Assembly: GCF_030124325.1 (NCBI RefSeq) | Contig: NZ_JASKLR010000020.1 | Span: forward strand, 32,157-96,156 | DNA: 64,000 bases | DNA from: Sinorhizobium sp. 8-89 | GTDB lineage: Bacteria > Pseudomonadota > Alphaproteobacteria > Rhizobiales > Rhizobiaceae | Reading direction: 5' to 3' | Shown here: positions 52,432-62,026 of the stretch, piece by piece | Position numbering within the stretch: the stretch's first letter is position 1 | Layout: each line of letters begins with the position of its first letter | The notes under the pieces: generated by a model | What the model saw: only the letters and a program-made list of their open reading frames with translations | The model's database searches: none | What the model was told of the DNA's origin: nothing | Made by a program: the position numbers and the translations under genes

Positions 52432-54044
52432 GCTTCCACCGCCCGGCCCTTGAGTGCGAACAGCCCGCGCGGCCTCTTCTGGATGAAGAGGATGATCAGC
52501 ACGAGCACGAGGATCTTGCCGAGCACGGCGCCGGCATAGGGCTCGAGGAACTTGTTGAGGATGCCGAGCGAGAAGGCGCCGACGAGCGTGCCCCAAAGAT
52601 TGCCGACGCCGCCGAAGACCACGACCATGAAGCTGTCGATGATATAGCCCTGGCCGAGGTTCGGCGAGACGTTGTCGATCTGCGAGAGCGCCACGCCCGC
52701 CATGCCGGCGATGCCCGAGCCAAGCGCGAAAGTGAGCGCATCGACCACGGGCGTGCGGATGCCCATCGAGGAGGCCATGCGCCTGTTCTGCGTGACCGCG
52801 CGCATCTGGAGGCCCAATGGTGTCTTCTTCAGGAGGAAGAGCAGGCCGGCAAAGACGGTGAGCGCGAAAACGATGATCCAGAGACGGTTCCAGGTGATCG
52901 TCAACCCGCCGAGTTCGAACGCGCCAGACATCCACGACGGATTGCCGACCTCCCTGTTGGTGGGACCGAAGATCGAACGGACCGCCTGCTGCAGAATCAG
53001 CGATATGCCCCAGGTGGCAAGCAGCGTTTCAAGCGGGCGGCCGTAGAGGAAACGGATGACGCCCCGTTCGATCGCCAGCCCGACGGCGCCGGTAACGAGG
53101 AAGGCGAGCGGCAGTGCGATCGCCAGCGACCAGTCGAAGAGCCAGGGAAAGGACGTGCGCACGATCTCCTGCACGAGAAAGGTGGTATAGGCGCCGAGCA
53201 TCACCATCTCGCCATGCGCCATGTTGATGATGCCCATGACGCCGAAGGTGATCGCAAGGCCGATTGCCGCGAGCAGCAGCACCGAGCCGAGCGAAAGCCC
53301 GTACCAGACATTCTGGCCGGCGGCCCAGAGCGCCTCGCTCTGCTCGATGCTGGCGAGCGCCGCCTCGATGTCGGGCTTCAACGTCTCGTCCGCCGTGCCG
53401 AGGGCGGTCGAGAGAATGGAAAGCGCCTCGCGGCTGCCGCCTTGTTTCAGGATTTCAACGGCCTGTCGCTTCTCCTCACGGGGACGGTCGGAGGTGAGGA
53501 TCGCCGTCGCGCGCGCCTGTTCGAGCAACGCGCGGATGGCCGCATCCTTCTCGGCGGCGAGCGCGTTTTCGATGGTCCGGAGCGAGTCCGCGTTGGGCGC
53601 CTGCAAGATGGACTGCGCGGCCTTGAAGCGTTGGTTGCGATCGGGGCTCAGCAGCGTCAAGCCGCCGAGCGCGGCGCGCACGGCGCGGCGCACGCTGTTA
53701 TTGACCTTGATCTTCTGCAGCGCCCCCTTCGGCGTCTCCCCGACGCTCTCGCCGGAAAGCGGATCGGTCAGCGTCAGGTTCGCCCCGTCTTCACGCGTGA
53801 GAAACACCTGACCATCGGCCTTGCGGGCATAGAGGTTGCCGTCGCCGAGCGCTTCGAGGACCGGCACGATCTTGGCATCGCCGCTCTTTGCGAGTGCCGC
53901 GATATGTTCGTCCATGTTGGAGAGCTTCGCCGTACCAAGCGCATTCACCAAGTCGCGCAACGGCTCCTGCGCCCTCAGCCCTGCGGTCGGAATCGCGGTC
54001 AAAAGGATCAGGGCCACAAGCACGGTTTGTAAGATGCGATACAT
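52428..54044 (-). CDS. urtB: Urea ABC importer, permease UrtB
   Basis: 538 residues. The N-terminal 240 residues form a periplasmic helical domain after a signal-anchor (MYRILQTVLVALILLTAIPT). The C-terminal LivH-type permease contains FGVMGIINMAHGEMVMLGAY and DNVSPNLGQGYIIDSFMVVVFGGVGNLWG. The long N-terminal domain is normal for UrtB and distinguishes it from LivH. The ATG at 54044 follows GAGGGGCGA. Confidence 0.93.
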   Translation of the reverse strand: MYRILQTVLVALILLTAIPTAGLRAQEPLRDLVNALGTAKLSNMDEHIAALAKSGDAKIVPVLEALGDGNLYARKADGQVFLTREDGANLTLTDPLSGESVGETPKGALQKIKVNNSVRRAVRAALGGLTLLSPDRNQRFKAAQSILQAPNADSLRTIENALAAEKDAAIRALLEQARATAILTSDRPREEKRQAVEILKQGGSREALSILSTALGTADETLKPDIEAALASIEQSEALWAAGQNVWYGLSLGSVLLLAAIGLAITFGVMGIINMAHGEMVMLGAYTTFLVQEIVRTSFPWLFDWSLAIALPLAFLVTGAVGLAIERGVIRFLYGRPLETLLATWGISLILQQAVRSIFGPTNREVGNPSWMSGAFELGGLTITWNRLWIIVFALTVFAGLLFLLKKTPLGLQMRAVTQNRRMASSMGIRTPVVDALTFALGSGIAGMAGVALSQIDNVSPNLGQGYIIDSFMVVVFGGVGNLWGTLVGAFSLGILNKFLEPYAGAVLGKILVLVLIILFIQKRPRGLFALKGRAVEA

Positions 54045-54219
54045 TCGCCCCTCGCACGGTTTCCGCGTCGGTTCGCGGCGCGGCATCGGTGAAAATGCCC
54101 CTCCGTCCGAATGGACGCTTTCGGACGGAGAGTATTTCGATCTATCGGTTCGTCATGAAACGAGATTGTCGAAGAAGGCCGACATGGTCTTTTTCGAGAG
54201 CAAGTGCTTCGTCATGAAA

Positions 54220-55512
54220 TCAGGAACCCTTGCCGCCGCATTTGCCCGTGGCGATGTTGAAGTTGCCGCAGGACATCGGTGCCCGCCAATCGGCGATCAG
54301 GTCCTTCGAATCCGGCAGGTAATCCGACCACTCGTCGCCGACGACCAGGCCGGGCGTCTCCCAAACGGTTTCGAACTGGCCGTCCGACTGGATTTCGCCG
54401 ATCAGCACCGGCTTGGTGATGTGGTGGTTCGGCATCATGGTGGAATAGCCGCCGGAGAGGTTCGGCACCGAGATGCCGACCATCGCATCGAGCACGGCGT
54501 CGGTGTCAGTGGTGCCGGCCTTTTCGACCGCCTTCAGCCACATGTTGAAGCCGATATAGTGGGCTTCCATCGGATCGTTGGTCACGCGCTTGTCGTTCTT
54601 GGTGTAGGCCTTCCAGGTCTTGATGAATTCGGCATTGGCCGGATTGTCGACCGACTGGAAATAGTTCCAGGCGGCGAGATGGCCGACGAGCGGGCCGGTA
54701 TCGAGACCGGCGAGTTCTTCCTCGCCGACGGAGAAGGCGACGACCGGAATATCTTCGGCCTTGATGCCCTGGTTGGCGAGCTCCTTGTAGAAGGGGACGT
54801 TGGCGTCGCCGTTGATCGTCGAGACGACGGCGGTCTTCTTGCCGGCCGAGCCGAACTTCTTGATGTCGGAAACGATCGTCTGCCAGTCGGAATGACCGAA
54901 GGGCGTGTAGTTGATCATGATGTCCTCGGGCTTCACGCCCTTGGAGATCAGGTAGGCTTCGAGGATCTTGTTGGTGGTGCGCGGATAGACGTAGTCCGTG
55001 CCGGCGAGCACCCAGCGCTCGACCTCTTCGTTCTCCATCAGATAGTCGACGGCGGGGACCGCCTGCTGGTTCGGCGCCGCACCGGTGTAGAAGACGTTGC
55101 GCTGGCTTTCCTCACCCTCGTACTGGACCGGATAGAAGAGGATCGAGTTCAGTTCCTCGAAGACCGGCAGGACGGATTTGCGCGACACAGAAGTCCAGCA
55201 GCCGAAGACGGCCGAAACCTTGTCGACGGAGATCAGCTCGCGCGCTTTTTCGGCAAAGAGCGGCCAATCGGAAGCCGGGTCGACGACGACCGCCTCCAGC
55301 TTCTTGCCGAGAATCCCGCCCTTCTTGTTCTGCTCATCGATCAGCATGAGCATGGCGTCCTTGAGCGTCGTTTCGGAGATCGCCATGGTGCCGGAAAGCG
55401 AATGAAGAATACCGACCTTGATCGTGTCATCCGCCGCAAAGGCGCCGTTGAACGCGGTCGTCGAAAGGGCGGCAGCAAGGAATGCGCCGCAAACGCGTGC
55501 CCTGATAGTCAT
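54220..55512 (-). CDS. urtA: Urea ABC importer, periplasmic binding protein UrtA
   Basis: 430 residues with signal peptide MTIRARVCGAFLAAALSTTA. The mature part starts DDTIKVGILHSLSGTMAISETTLKDA. VFGCWTSVSRKSVLPVFEELNSILFYPVQYEGEESQRNVFYTGAAPNQQ and the C-terminal CGNFNIATGKCGGKGS are hallmarks of UrtA. It is the first gene of the operon. No urease gene is in the window, so urea would be broken down by enzymes encoded elsewhere. Confidence 0.93.
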   Translation of the reverse strand: MTIRARVCGAFLAAALSTTAFNGAFAADDTIKVGILHSLSGTMAISETTLKDAMLMLIDEQNKKGGILGKKLEAVVVDPASDWPLFAEKARELISVDKVSAVFGCWTSVSRKSVLPVFEELNSILFYPVQYEGEESQRNVFYTGAAPNQQAVPAVDYLMENEEVERWVLAGTDYVYPRTTNKILEAYLISKGVKPEDIMINYTPFGHSDWQTIVSDIKKFGSAGKKTAVVSTINGDANVPFYKELANQGIKAEDIPVVAFSVGEEELAGLDTGPLVGHLAAWNYFQSVDNPANAEFIKTWKAYTKNDKRVTNDPMEAHYIGFNMWLKAVEKAGTTDTDAVLDAMVGISVPNLSGGYSTMMPNHHITKPVLIGEIQSDGQFETVWETPGLVVGDEWSDYLPDSKDLIADWRAPMSCGNFNIATGKCGGKGS

Positions 55513-56132
55513 CGGATTGAACCCCTCTTGTTCTGGTCGCCGCAACGGGGGCGGTGATTATTCTTTGCCGTTGCCGGGAGTGGGATCGAAAAGTGTGAAG
55601 CGGTCTTCCGCCCGCATCCCGCTCCCATTCCCGGACGCGATCATCCGCCAGTCTCGCTGCGCTGCACATACGTCATTCTACGTAGGCGGCGGGGGGAAGG
55701 AGGAAGCGAACCCAACGTGGGCTCCGTTCGCCGTTGACAAGCTGCCCGAGCCTTCAGGGCGCTCCATGCTCGACGCATACGGATCTGAACATCACGAGGA
55801 GCCCAGCGACCAGAACCACGAGCAGAATGACGTGGCATGTCTTATCGATCGCAGTCTGCCGACCGACGCCCACGGCGTGGTTAAAGCGCCGACCCAATGT
55901 CCCGAAAAACGCAAAAAAACCTGAACTGCGAGGGCGATGGCGCGTGCCCGCTTTGGCATCCCGATGCAACCGAGGAGGCCGAGCATCAGTACTGCCGCAA
56001 TCAACGATGCCGGCGTGGACAAGCGAGGCGGCTGCAAACAGCAGGGCCTCAACTACGCGTATCGCTTTTTTTGCGAGAGACTGGATCACACCCCTCCGAA
56101 AGTGCGGTCACCGCGGCGCCGCTTCCCATCCT
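55513..56132. other. Long non-coding or decayed stretch between urtA and the ligase
   Basis: 620 bp with the urtA promoter region at its left. A sigma-54 promoter was looked for here, because urea uptake is often nitrogen-controlled, but no convincing TGGCAC-N5-TTGC match was seen. The right half may hold a broken small membrane-protein gene (see 55754-56052). Confidence 0.4.
55754..56052 (-). pseudogene. Possible small membrane protein interrupted at a T7 run
   Basis: One frame begins MRPCCLQPPRLSTPASLIAA, then VLMLGLLGCIG (hydrophobic). A neighbouring frame ends with TCHVILLVVLVAGLLVMFRSV, also a good membrane helix. The two would join at the TTTTTTT run near 55914-55920 on the coding strand. 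This is suggestive of a two-helix protein split by a homopolymer error or lesion. No family is recognised and the call is weak. Confidence 0.3.
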
Positions 56133-57208
56133 TTAACGCGGCAGGATCTGTTCATAGGTGCACTGGCGCGGATCCTTGTCCGGCCGCCAGCGCATCAGTT
56201 TGGTACCGTGGCGAAAGCGCCGGTTGCTGACGTGGTCGAATCTTACCTCGACGACGAGTTCCGGCCGAACCGGCTCCCATTCGCCGCTACGCTCGCTGCT
56301 CCAGCGGCTTGGACCGCCCGGTGCCTTGCCGGTGAAGCCGGTGGTTCGCGCAAGGCCTCGAGCCGGCGGGTCAGCGGCGGTCGCTCCTTGTCGGAGATCG
56401 TCGCGGTGAAGCCGACATGATTGAGCGTTCCGTCCGTATCGTAGAGACCAAGCAAGAGGGAGCCGACCAGAGCGCTGTCGCTTTCGTAGCGGAAGCCGCC
56501 GATGACGCAGTCGGCCGTCTTCAGGCGTTTGACCTTCACCATGGCTCGCTCGCCACATTCATAGGCGCCTTCGCGGCGTTTCGCGACGATCCCGTCGGTG
56601 GCGCCCGCTTCCCACGAGGTGAGCCAGCGCTCGGCCTCGTGCCGGTCGAGCGTGAAGGGCGAAAGCTCGAGCCTTTCCGCAATGGCGTTCTCGGCGGCGA
56701 AGCCTTCGAGCGCGGCTCGCCGGTCACCGAGCGGCCTGCCGGTGAGGACCGCGCCGTCCGTGGCGACCAGCATGTCGAACAGGATGAACTTGGCTGGCGT
56801 CTCTCTCGATAGCTTCTGGACGCGGCTTGCCGCCGGGTGCAGCCGCATTTGCAGCGCGTCGAAGGAGAGTCGGCCGTCGACTTCGATCACCAGTTCGCCG
56901 TCGACCACGAATTGTTCGGCGTCCAGCCCGCGCAACAAAGCGACAACCTCAGGGAAAAAGCGGCCCAGCGGTTTGCCGGATTTCGCCCTGAGATCGACCT
57001 CTTCGCCGGATTTGAAGGCAAGGCAGCGGAAGCCGTCCCATTTCGGTTCGTACTGCCATGCACCGTCGGCCGGGAGCCCCTGCGCCGAACGCGCCTCCAT
57101 CGGCGCGGTGCTGACGGGCAGCACAAAGCCGCCGGCGGCTATTGCCTCTTGGGCCGACCGCGACGTCCCGGCCCGCTTTGTTGGTCCTTCACGCGTGGGC
57201 AGAGCCAT
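56133..57208 (-). pseudogene. ATP-dependent DNA ligase (LigD/LigC type), C-terminus out of frame
   Basis: From ATG 57208 (RBS GGGGGAGA) the protein shows the adenylation lysine in QYEPKWDGFRCLAF near residue 55, VDGELVIEVDGRLSFDALQ, then EAGATDGIVAKRREGAYECG and MVKVKRLKTADCVIGGF. The OB-fold follows up to LTRRLEALREPP. The expected continuation GFTGKAPGGPSRWSSERSGE, then PELVVEVRFDHVSNRRFRHG is in the next frame and ends at 56133. A single C missing from a CCC run near 56338-56344 explains it. The restored product is about 358 residues, usual for NHEJ-type ligases. No Ku gene is nearby. Confidence 0.82.
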
Positions 57209-57577
57209 CGTCCATCTCCCCCTAATTCCGCTTGACGGAGGGTTCTCCGCCGTCGCGAGGTTCTGCAATGCCTGTTTCGCCGCGGCTCGGCTCATGGTCC
57301 TGAATGGGGTTTCTTTTTGTCTGGCCCAGCAGGCTTCCTGGCCATGGCGGCACTCCTCGATCGAGGTCGAACGGGCACGAAACCTTGGTCGCAGAGGTTG
57401 GTTCCGCCTGCGACCCGAAATTGAGCGGGTGCCGCCTCTCGGCAAGCCAACCCGACAGCCGACCGACACGGCGCGCGATCGATTTCCCGCAATGCAGCAA
57501 TTTCGCAGGGCGATCGTCTGTGTTACGAAAAAGAGGCTGGCGGTTTGCGACCGGCAATCCGAGAGACACGAGGCACC

Positions 57578-60500
57578 ATGGCGGCACGCCAGCGCATCAT
57601 TCCCGTTCGACGAGAATACAATCGCTGGGTCGCCAACCAGACGCTCGAAGACTACGCCCTGCGCTTCACAGCGAAAAGCGCGCGGCGCTTTTCCTCCGAG
57701 CGCATCTCGCAGACGGCGATCGGCGCGATTTCCTTCCTGGCGCTGGAAGCGATCGGCGGCGCTATCACCATGTCCTACGGCACGACGAACGCGATTGTGG
57801 CGATCCTGGTCGCGAGCGTGATGATCCTTCTGGTAGGCCTGCCGATCAGCCGCTATGCCATCCGCCACGGCGTCGACATCGACCTTCTGACCCGGGGCGC
57901 CAGTTTCGGCTATATCGGCTCGACGATCACGTCGCTGATCTATGCGAGCTTCACCTTCATACTCTTCGCGATCGAGGCGTCGATCATGTCCGGGGCACTG
58001 GAGCTTGCCCTCGGGATACCGTTGTGGATCGGCTATATCGTCAGCGCCGTCGTGGTGATCCCGCTGGTGACCCACGGTGTCCGTCTCATCAGCAGGTTCC
58101 AGCTGATGACGCAGCCCTTCTGGATCGTGCTGAACATTCTGCCCTTCGCCTTCATCGCGTTCGCCGATTGGGAAAAAGTGGGGCTCTGGCTTGCCTATTC
58201 CGGCATCCACCATGCTTCCGGTCCTTCGGGCACTGTCGCGCCGTTCGATCTCGTCGAATTCGGCGCCGCCTCGGCCGTGATCTTCGCGCTGATGGCGCAG
58301 ATCGGCGAGCAGGTCGATTTTCTCCGCTTCCTGCCGCCCGACGGCCAGAAGAAGCTGCATCACCGCATCGCCGTCTTTCTCGCGGGTTCCGGCTGGGTGA
58401 TCGTCGGGGCGCCGAAGCTGCTGGCGGGATCGTTTCTCGTCGTGCTGGCGCTCAGCGCCGGCGTGCCGTCGACGCGCGCCGCCGATCCGGCGCAGATGTA
58501 CTACACCGCCTTCGGCTACATCTTTCCGTCGGATACGGCCGCACTCCTGCTGATGGTCGCCTTCGTCGTCATCTCGCAGCTGAAGATCAACGTGATGAAC
58601 GCCTATGCCGGGTCGCTCGCCTGGTCCAATTTCTTCTCGCGCCTCACCCACAGCCATCCCGGCCGTGTCGTCTGGCTGGTCTTCAACGTCGCGATCGCGC
58701 TCCTGCTGATGGAGCTCGGCATCTATCGCCTGCTCGAGGAAACGCTCGGAATCTTCTCGATCATCGCCATGGCCTGGCTCTGCACGATTTCGGCCGATCT
58801 CTTCGTCAACAAACCGCTCGGACTTTCGCCACCCGGCATCGAGTTCAAGCGCGCTCATCTTTACGACATCAATCCCGTCGGCCTCGGCACCATGGGTATC
58901 TCGGCGGTTCTCGCGCTGACAGCCCATTTCGGCGCCCTCGGCGATATCGCCGCCTCACTTGCACCCTATATCGCGCTCGTCACCGCCTTCATCGTCTCGC
59001 CGCTGATCGCCTGGTGGACGGAGGGCAAATTCTATCTCGCCCGCAAGCCCCGCAAGAGCTGGTTTCGCGAAAGCGAGATCGCCTGCTCGATCTGCGAGCA
59101 CCCGTTCGAGCCGGAAGACATGGCCTGGTGCCCGGCCTACGCCGCGCCGATCTGCTCGCTCTGCTGCTCGCTCGACAGCCGGTGCCACGACATGTGCAAA
59201 CCGAGGGCGCGGCTGAACACGCAGGTCGCTACCGTGGCAAAGATGATCCTGCCAGAGGCGGTGACCGCGAAGCTCGCCACGAGGCTCGGCCGCTACGCGA
59301 TCTCCGCCATCCTCTCGATCACCGGCATCGGCATCATTCTCGCGATGATCGCTCATCAGACGACCGCCGCCTCGCCCGAGACCGCCGCCGTCGTGGAGCG
59401 GACGGTGGCGATCGTCTTCTTTGTCTTTGCGATCTTCGCCGGCGTCGTCTGCTGGTTCTATGTGCTCGCCCATGACAGCCGCGTGGTCGCGGAGGAAGAG
59501 TCCTCGCGCCAGAACACGCTGCTCCTGAAGGAGATCGCCGCGCACAAGAAGACCGACGCGGCGCTTCAGAACGCCAAGGAGGCGGCGGAAGCGGCAAACC
59601 GCGCGAAGAGCCGCTATGTCGTGGGCTTGAGCCACGAACTGCGCACGCCACTCAATGCCGTGCTCGGCTATGCGCAGATCCTCGAACGCGACGAGACCAT
59701 ACCGCCCTCAAGGCAGGGGGCGATCAAAGTGATCAAGCGCAGCGCCGATCACCTCTCTGGTCTTATCGACGGCCTGCTCGACATCTCCAAGATCGAGGCT
59801 GGCAAGCTGCAGGTCTATTCCAACGAGATCAACATTCACGATTTCCTCGACCAGATCGTCGACATGTTCCGCCCGCAGGCCCAGGCCAAGGGCATCGCCT
59901 TCGAACACAACCGTGTGGCATCACTGCCGCGATACGTGCGCGCGGACGAGAAGCGGCTGAGACAAATCCTCGTCAATCTCCTGTCGAACGCGCTGAAGTT
60001 CACCGAACGCGGCCGCATCCGTTTCGACATCGGCTACCGCAATCAGGTTGCCACCTTCATGATCGAGGACAGCGGCCGCGGCATCAGCGACAAGGACCTG
60101 CCGCGAATCTTCGATCCGTTCCAGCGCGGCGAGGCTGAACATCGCATGCCCGGACTCGGGCTTGGCTTGACCATCACGCGCCTCTTGACGCAGACGCTCG
60201 GCGGCGAAATCTCCGTGATCAGCGAAAAGGACAAGGGCACAACCTTCAGGATCCGCCTGATGCTCTCCGCCGTCGACCGGCCAGCGGCGCTCAACGACCC
60301 GGTACGCCGGATCCGATCCTACAAGGGCGCGCGCCGCACCATCGTCGTCGTCGACGACAACGAGGATCATCGCGATCTGATGCGCGAAGTGCTGGTTCCG
60401 CTCGATTTCGTGGTGCTGGCGGCGGCAGGCGGCCAGGAGTGCCTGACGCTCATCGAAGACATCAAACCCGACCTGTTCCTGATCGACATCTCCATGCCGG

Positions 60501-60955
60501 GCATGAACGGCTGGGAACTGGTGACGCGATTGCGTGAAGGCGGCCAGACGGCACCGGCGATCATGCTGTCGGCTAATATCGGCGATGGATCGACCGCCGG
60601 CGCCGCAGGCGGCCACAACGACACGCTCGCCAAGCCCTTTGGCGTCCGCCAACTCCTCGACAAGCTGGCGATCCATCTCGGCCTCGAATGGATTCATGAG
60701 GACGACGGCAAGAACGCCAGCGGCAGCACCGATCCTGTGACCAATCCCGGACATCATCACCTGGAGGAATTGATCCGGCTCGGCGAAATCGGCTACGTCA
60801 GGGGCATCGAGGCGAAGCTGACGGAGATTGCCGTGAATCCGGAGAACCAGGCCTTTGCCGAGGCGGTGCGCGCCTATGTGCGTGCCTTCGATCTTTCGGG
60901 CTACGACGTCTTCCTGAGGCGGTTGACGGCAGAGGAGGTCGACACGCGTGGCTGA
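57578..60955 (+). CDS. Hybrid histidine kinase with NCS1-transporter sensor, Cys-rich module and receiver domain
   Basis: 1125 residues. Residues about 1-490 form an NCS1 (cytosine/purine/allantoin permease-like) domain with about 12 helices (YALRFTAKSARRFSSERISQ, then GRVVWLVFNVAIALLLMEL). Residues 503-540 are Cys-rich (CSICEHPFEPEDMAWCPAY, then CSLCCSLDSRCHDMCKP), resembling a zinc-binding knuckle. Two further helices follow (about 570-640), a coiled coil, HisKA with His686 in GLSHELRTPLNAVLG, HATPase_c (NLLSNALKFTERG, GLGLGLTITRLL), and a receiver domain with Asp970 in FLIDISMPGMNG. A short helical tail ends the protein. It overlaps the response-regulator gene by 8 bp. The ligand is unknown; a nucleobase, ureide or related nitrogen compound is plausible given the NCS1 fold and the nearby urea importer. 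Confidence 0.88.
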   Translation: MAARQRIIPVRREYNRWVANQTLEDYALRFTAKSARRFSSERISQTAIGAISFLALEAIGGAITMSYGTTNAIVAILVASVMILLVGLPISRYAIRHGVDIDLLTRGASFGYIGSTITSLIYASFTFILFAIEASIMSGALELALGIPLWIGYIVSAVVVIPLVTHGVRLISRFQLMTQPFWIVLNILPFAFIAFADWEKVGLWLAYSGIHHASGPSGTVAPFDLVEFGAASAVIFALMAQIGEQVDFLRFLPPDGQKKLHHRIAVFLAGSGWVIVGAPKLLAGSFLVVLALSAGVPSTRAADPAQMYYTAFGYIFPSDTAALLLMVAFVVISQLKINVMNAYAGSLAWSNFFSRLTHSHPGRVVWLVFNVAIALLLMELGIYRLLEETLGIFSIIAMAWLCTISADLFVNKPLGLSPPGIEFKRAHLYDINPVGLGTMGISAVLALTAHFGALGDIAASLAPYIALVTAFIVSPLIAWWTEGKFYLARKPRKSWFRESEIACSICEHPFEPEDMAWCPAYAAPICSLCCSLDSRCHDMCKPRARLNTQVATVAKMILPEAVTAKLATRLGRYAISAILSITGIGIILAMIAHQTTAASPETAAVVERTVAIVFFVFAIFAGVVCWFYVLAHDSRVVAEEESSRQNTLLLKEIAAHKKTDAALQNAKEAAEAANRAKSRYVVGLSHELRTPLNAVLGYAQILERDETIPPSRQGAIKVIKRSADHLSGLIDGLLDISKIEAGKLQVYSNEINIHDFLDQIVDMFRPQAQAKGIAFEHNRVASLPRYVRADEKRLRQILVNLLSNALKFTERGRIRFDIGYRNQVATFMIEDSGRGISDKDLPRIFDPFQRGEAEHRMPGLGLGLTITRLLTQTLGGEISVISEKDKGTTFRIRLMLSAVDRPAALNDPVRRIRSYKGARRTIVVVDDNEDHRDLMREVLVPLDFVVLAAAGGQECLTLIEDIKPDLFLIDISMPGMNGWELVTRLREGGQTAPAIMLSANIGDGSTAGAAGGHNDTLAKPFGVRQLLDKLAIHLGLEWIHEDDGKNASGSTDPVTNPGHHHLEELIRLGEIGYVRGIEAKLTEIAVNPENQAFAEAVRAYVRAFDLSGYDVFLRRLTAEEVDTRG

Positions 60956-61868
60956 ACCCGCCAATCCGCGCGATATCGTTCTGCTGGTCGACGATTCGCC
61001 AGAGGCTCTGGGCTTCCTGACTGAAGCGCTGGAACAGTCCGGCTTCTCCGTGCTGATCGCCACGTCCGGCAACGCCGCCTTGAATATTGCCGACCGCATC
61101 ACCCCCGACATCATCCTGCTCGATGCAGTGATGCCTGGCATGGACGGTTTCGACACCTGCATCAGGCTCAAGGCGAACGCCTCCGTCACCCAGGTTCCAG
61201 TGGTCTTCATGACCGGGCTCACCGAAACGGAGCACGTGGTGCGCGCGCTGGAAGCCGGCGGCGTCGACTATCTCACCAAGCCGATCAACATCGACGAGCT
61301 GAGGGCCCGCATCCGCGTCCACCTTTCCAATGCGCGTTCCGCCCAGAGCGCGCGGGTTGCGCTGGATGCGGCCGGGCGGCACCTGCTTGCCGTGCGCGGC
61401 GACGGCGGCGTCCGCTGGTCGACGCCGCAGGCGACGCGCCTCGTCAATGCCGCCACTGGCAGCGACGACGGGCTTGCGGTGGTGACCACCCGCATCGCCG
61501 AATGGATGCGGCAGCGCGAAAAGCATGGCTCCGGTCAGGCCAGCTTCACGCTGCAGCAGGCGGGCCAGACGGGCTTGCAGATTTCCTATCTCGGCGCCAT
61601 CGGCTCCAACGAATACCTCTTCCGCCTGACCGCCGAAAACGGCATGAACGACGACGAGATGTTGCGCCAGCATTTCCTGCTTACGCAGCGCGAATCCGAG
61701 GTGCTGCTGTGGATCGCCAAGGGCAAATCCAATCGCGACATCGGCGAGATCCTCGGCTTGAGCGCCCGCACCGTCACCAAGCATCTCGAACAGATCTACG
61801 TGAAACTCGGCGTCGAAAACCGCGCCTCCGCGGCGGTCAAGGCGACGCAGGTCCTGCACGGGATCTGA
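60948..61868 (+). CDS. LuxR/NarL-type response regulator paired with the NCS1 hybrid kinase
   Basis: 306 residues. The receiver domain is at residues 9-125 (VLLVDDSPEALGFL, phospho-accepting Asp59 in IILLDAVMPGMDG, Thr in FMTGLTE, Lys in YLTKPI). A linker domain of about 115 residues follows. The C-terminal HTH is at about 240-300 (LTQRESEVLLWIAKGKSNRD, then IGEILGLSARTVTKHLEQIY). GTG start at 60948, overlapping the kinase gene. It probably activates genes for uptake or use of the sensed compound. Targets are not identifiable here. Confidence 0.9.
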   Translation: MAEPANPRDIVLLVDDSPEALGFLTEALEQSGFSVLIATSGNAALNIADRITPDIILLDAVMPGMDGFDTCIRLKANASVTQVPVVFMTGLTETEHVVRALEAGGVDYLTKPINIDELRARIRVHLSNARSAQSARVALDAAGRHLLAVRGDGGVRWSTPQATRLVNAATGSDDGLAVVTTRIAEWMRQREKHGSGQASFTLQQAGQTGLQISYLGAIGSNEYLFRLTAENGMNDDEMLRQHFLLTQRESEVLLWIAKGKSNRDIGEILGLSARTVTKHLEQIYVKLGVENRASAAVKATQVLHGI

Positions 61869-61956
61869 CTTGACCTTCTCAAAAAAAGAGTCCGGGGGAT
61901 TGCCGGTGCTTTACCCCTTCTGGCCTGCCGGCCATCATTCCACCCCTGAGGCGGAC

Positions 61957-61988
61957 AAAAAAGCGCGGTCTGCGAAAACAGACCGCGC
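61957..61988 (-). terminator. Rho-independent terminator of dctA
   Basis: Perfect 10-bp stem GCGCGGTCTG/CAGACCGCGC with a 6-nt loop, followed on the minus strand by TTTTTT. It begins 39 bp past the dctA stop. Confidence 0.92.
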
Positions 61989-62026
61989 CAAACTGCACTT
62001 GCGTGCAGGCTTGCCCGGGAGGCAAC

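Noticed and set aside
55513..55600. Possible nitrogen-controlled sigma-54 promoter before urtA
   Set aside because: No TGGCAC-N5-TTGC match could be found on the minus strand in this gap.
57209..58927. Long open frame on the minus strand extending the ligase upstream across the kinase gene
   Set aside because: It has no family likeness beyond the ligase and runs antisense to the clear NCS1-kinase gene; GC-rich codon bias creates such frames.
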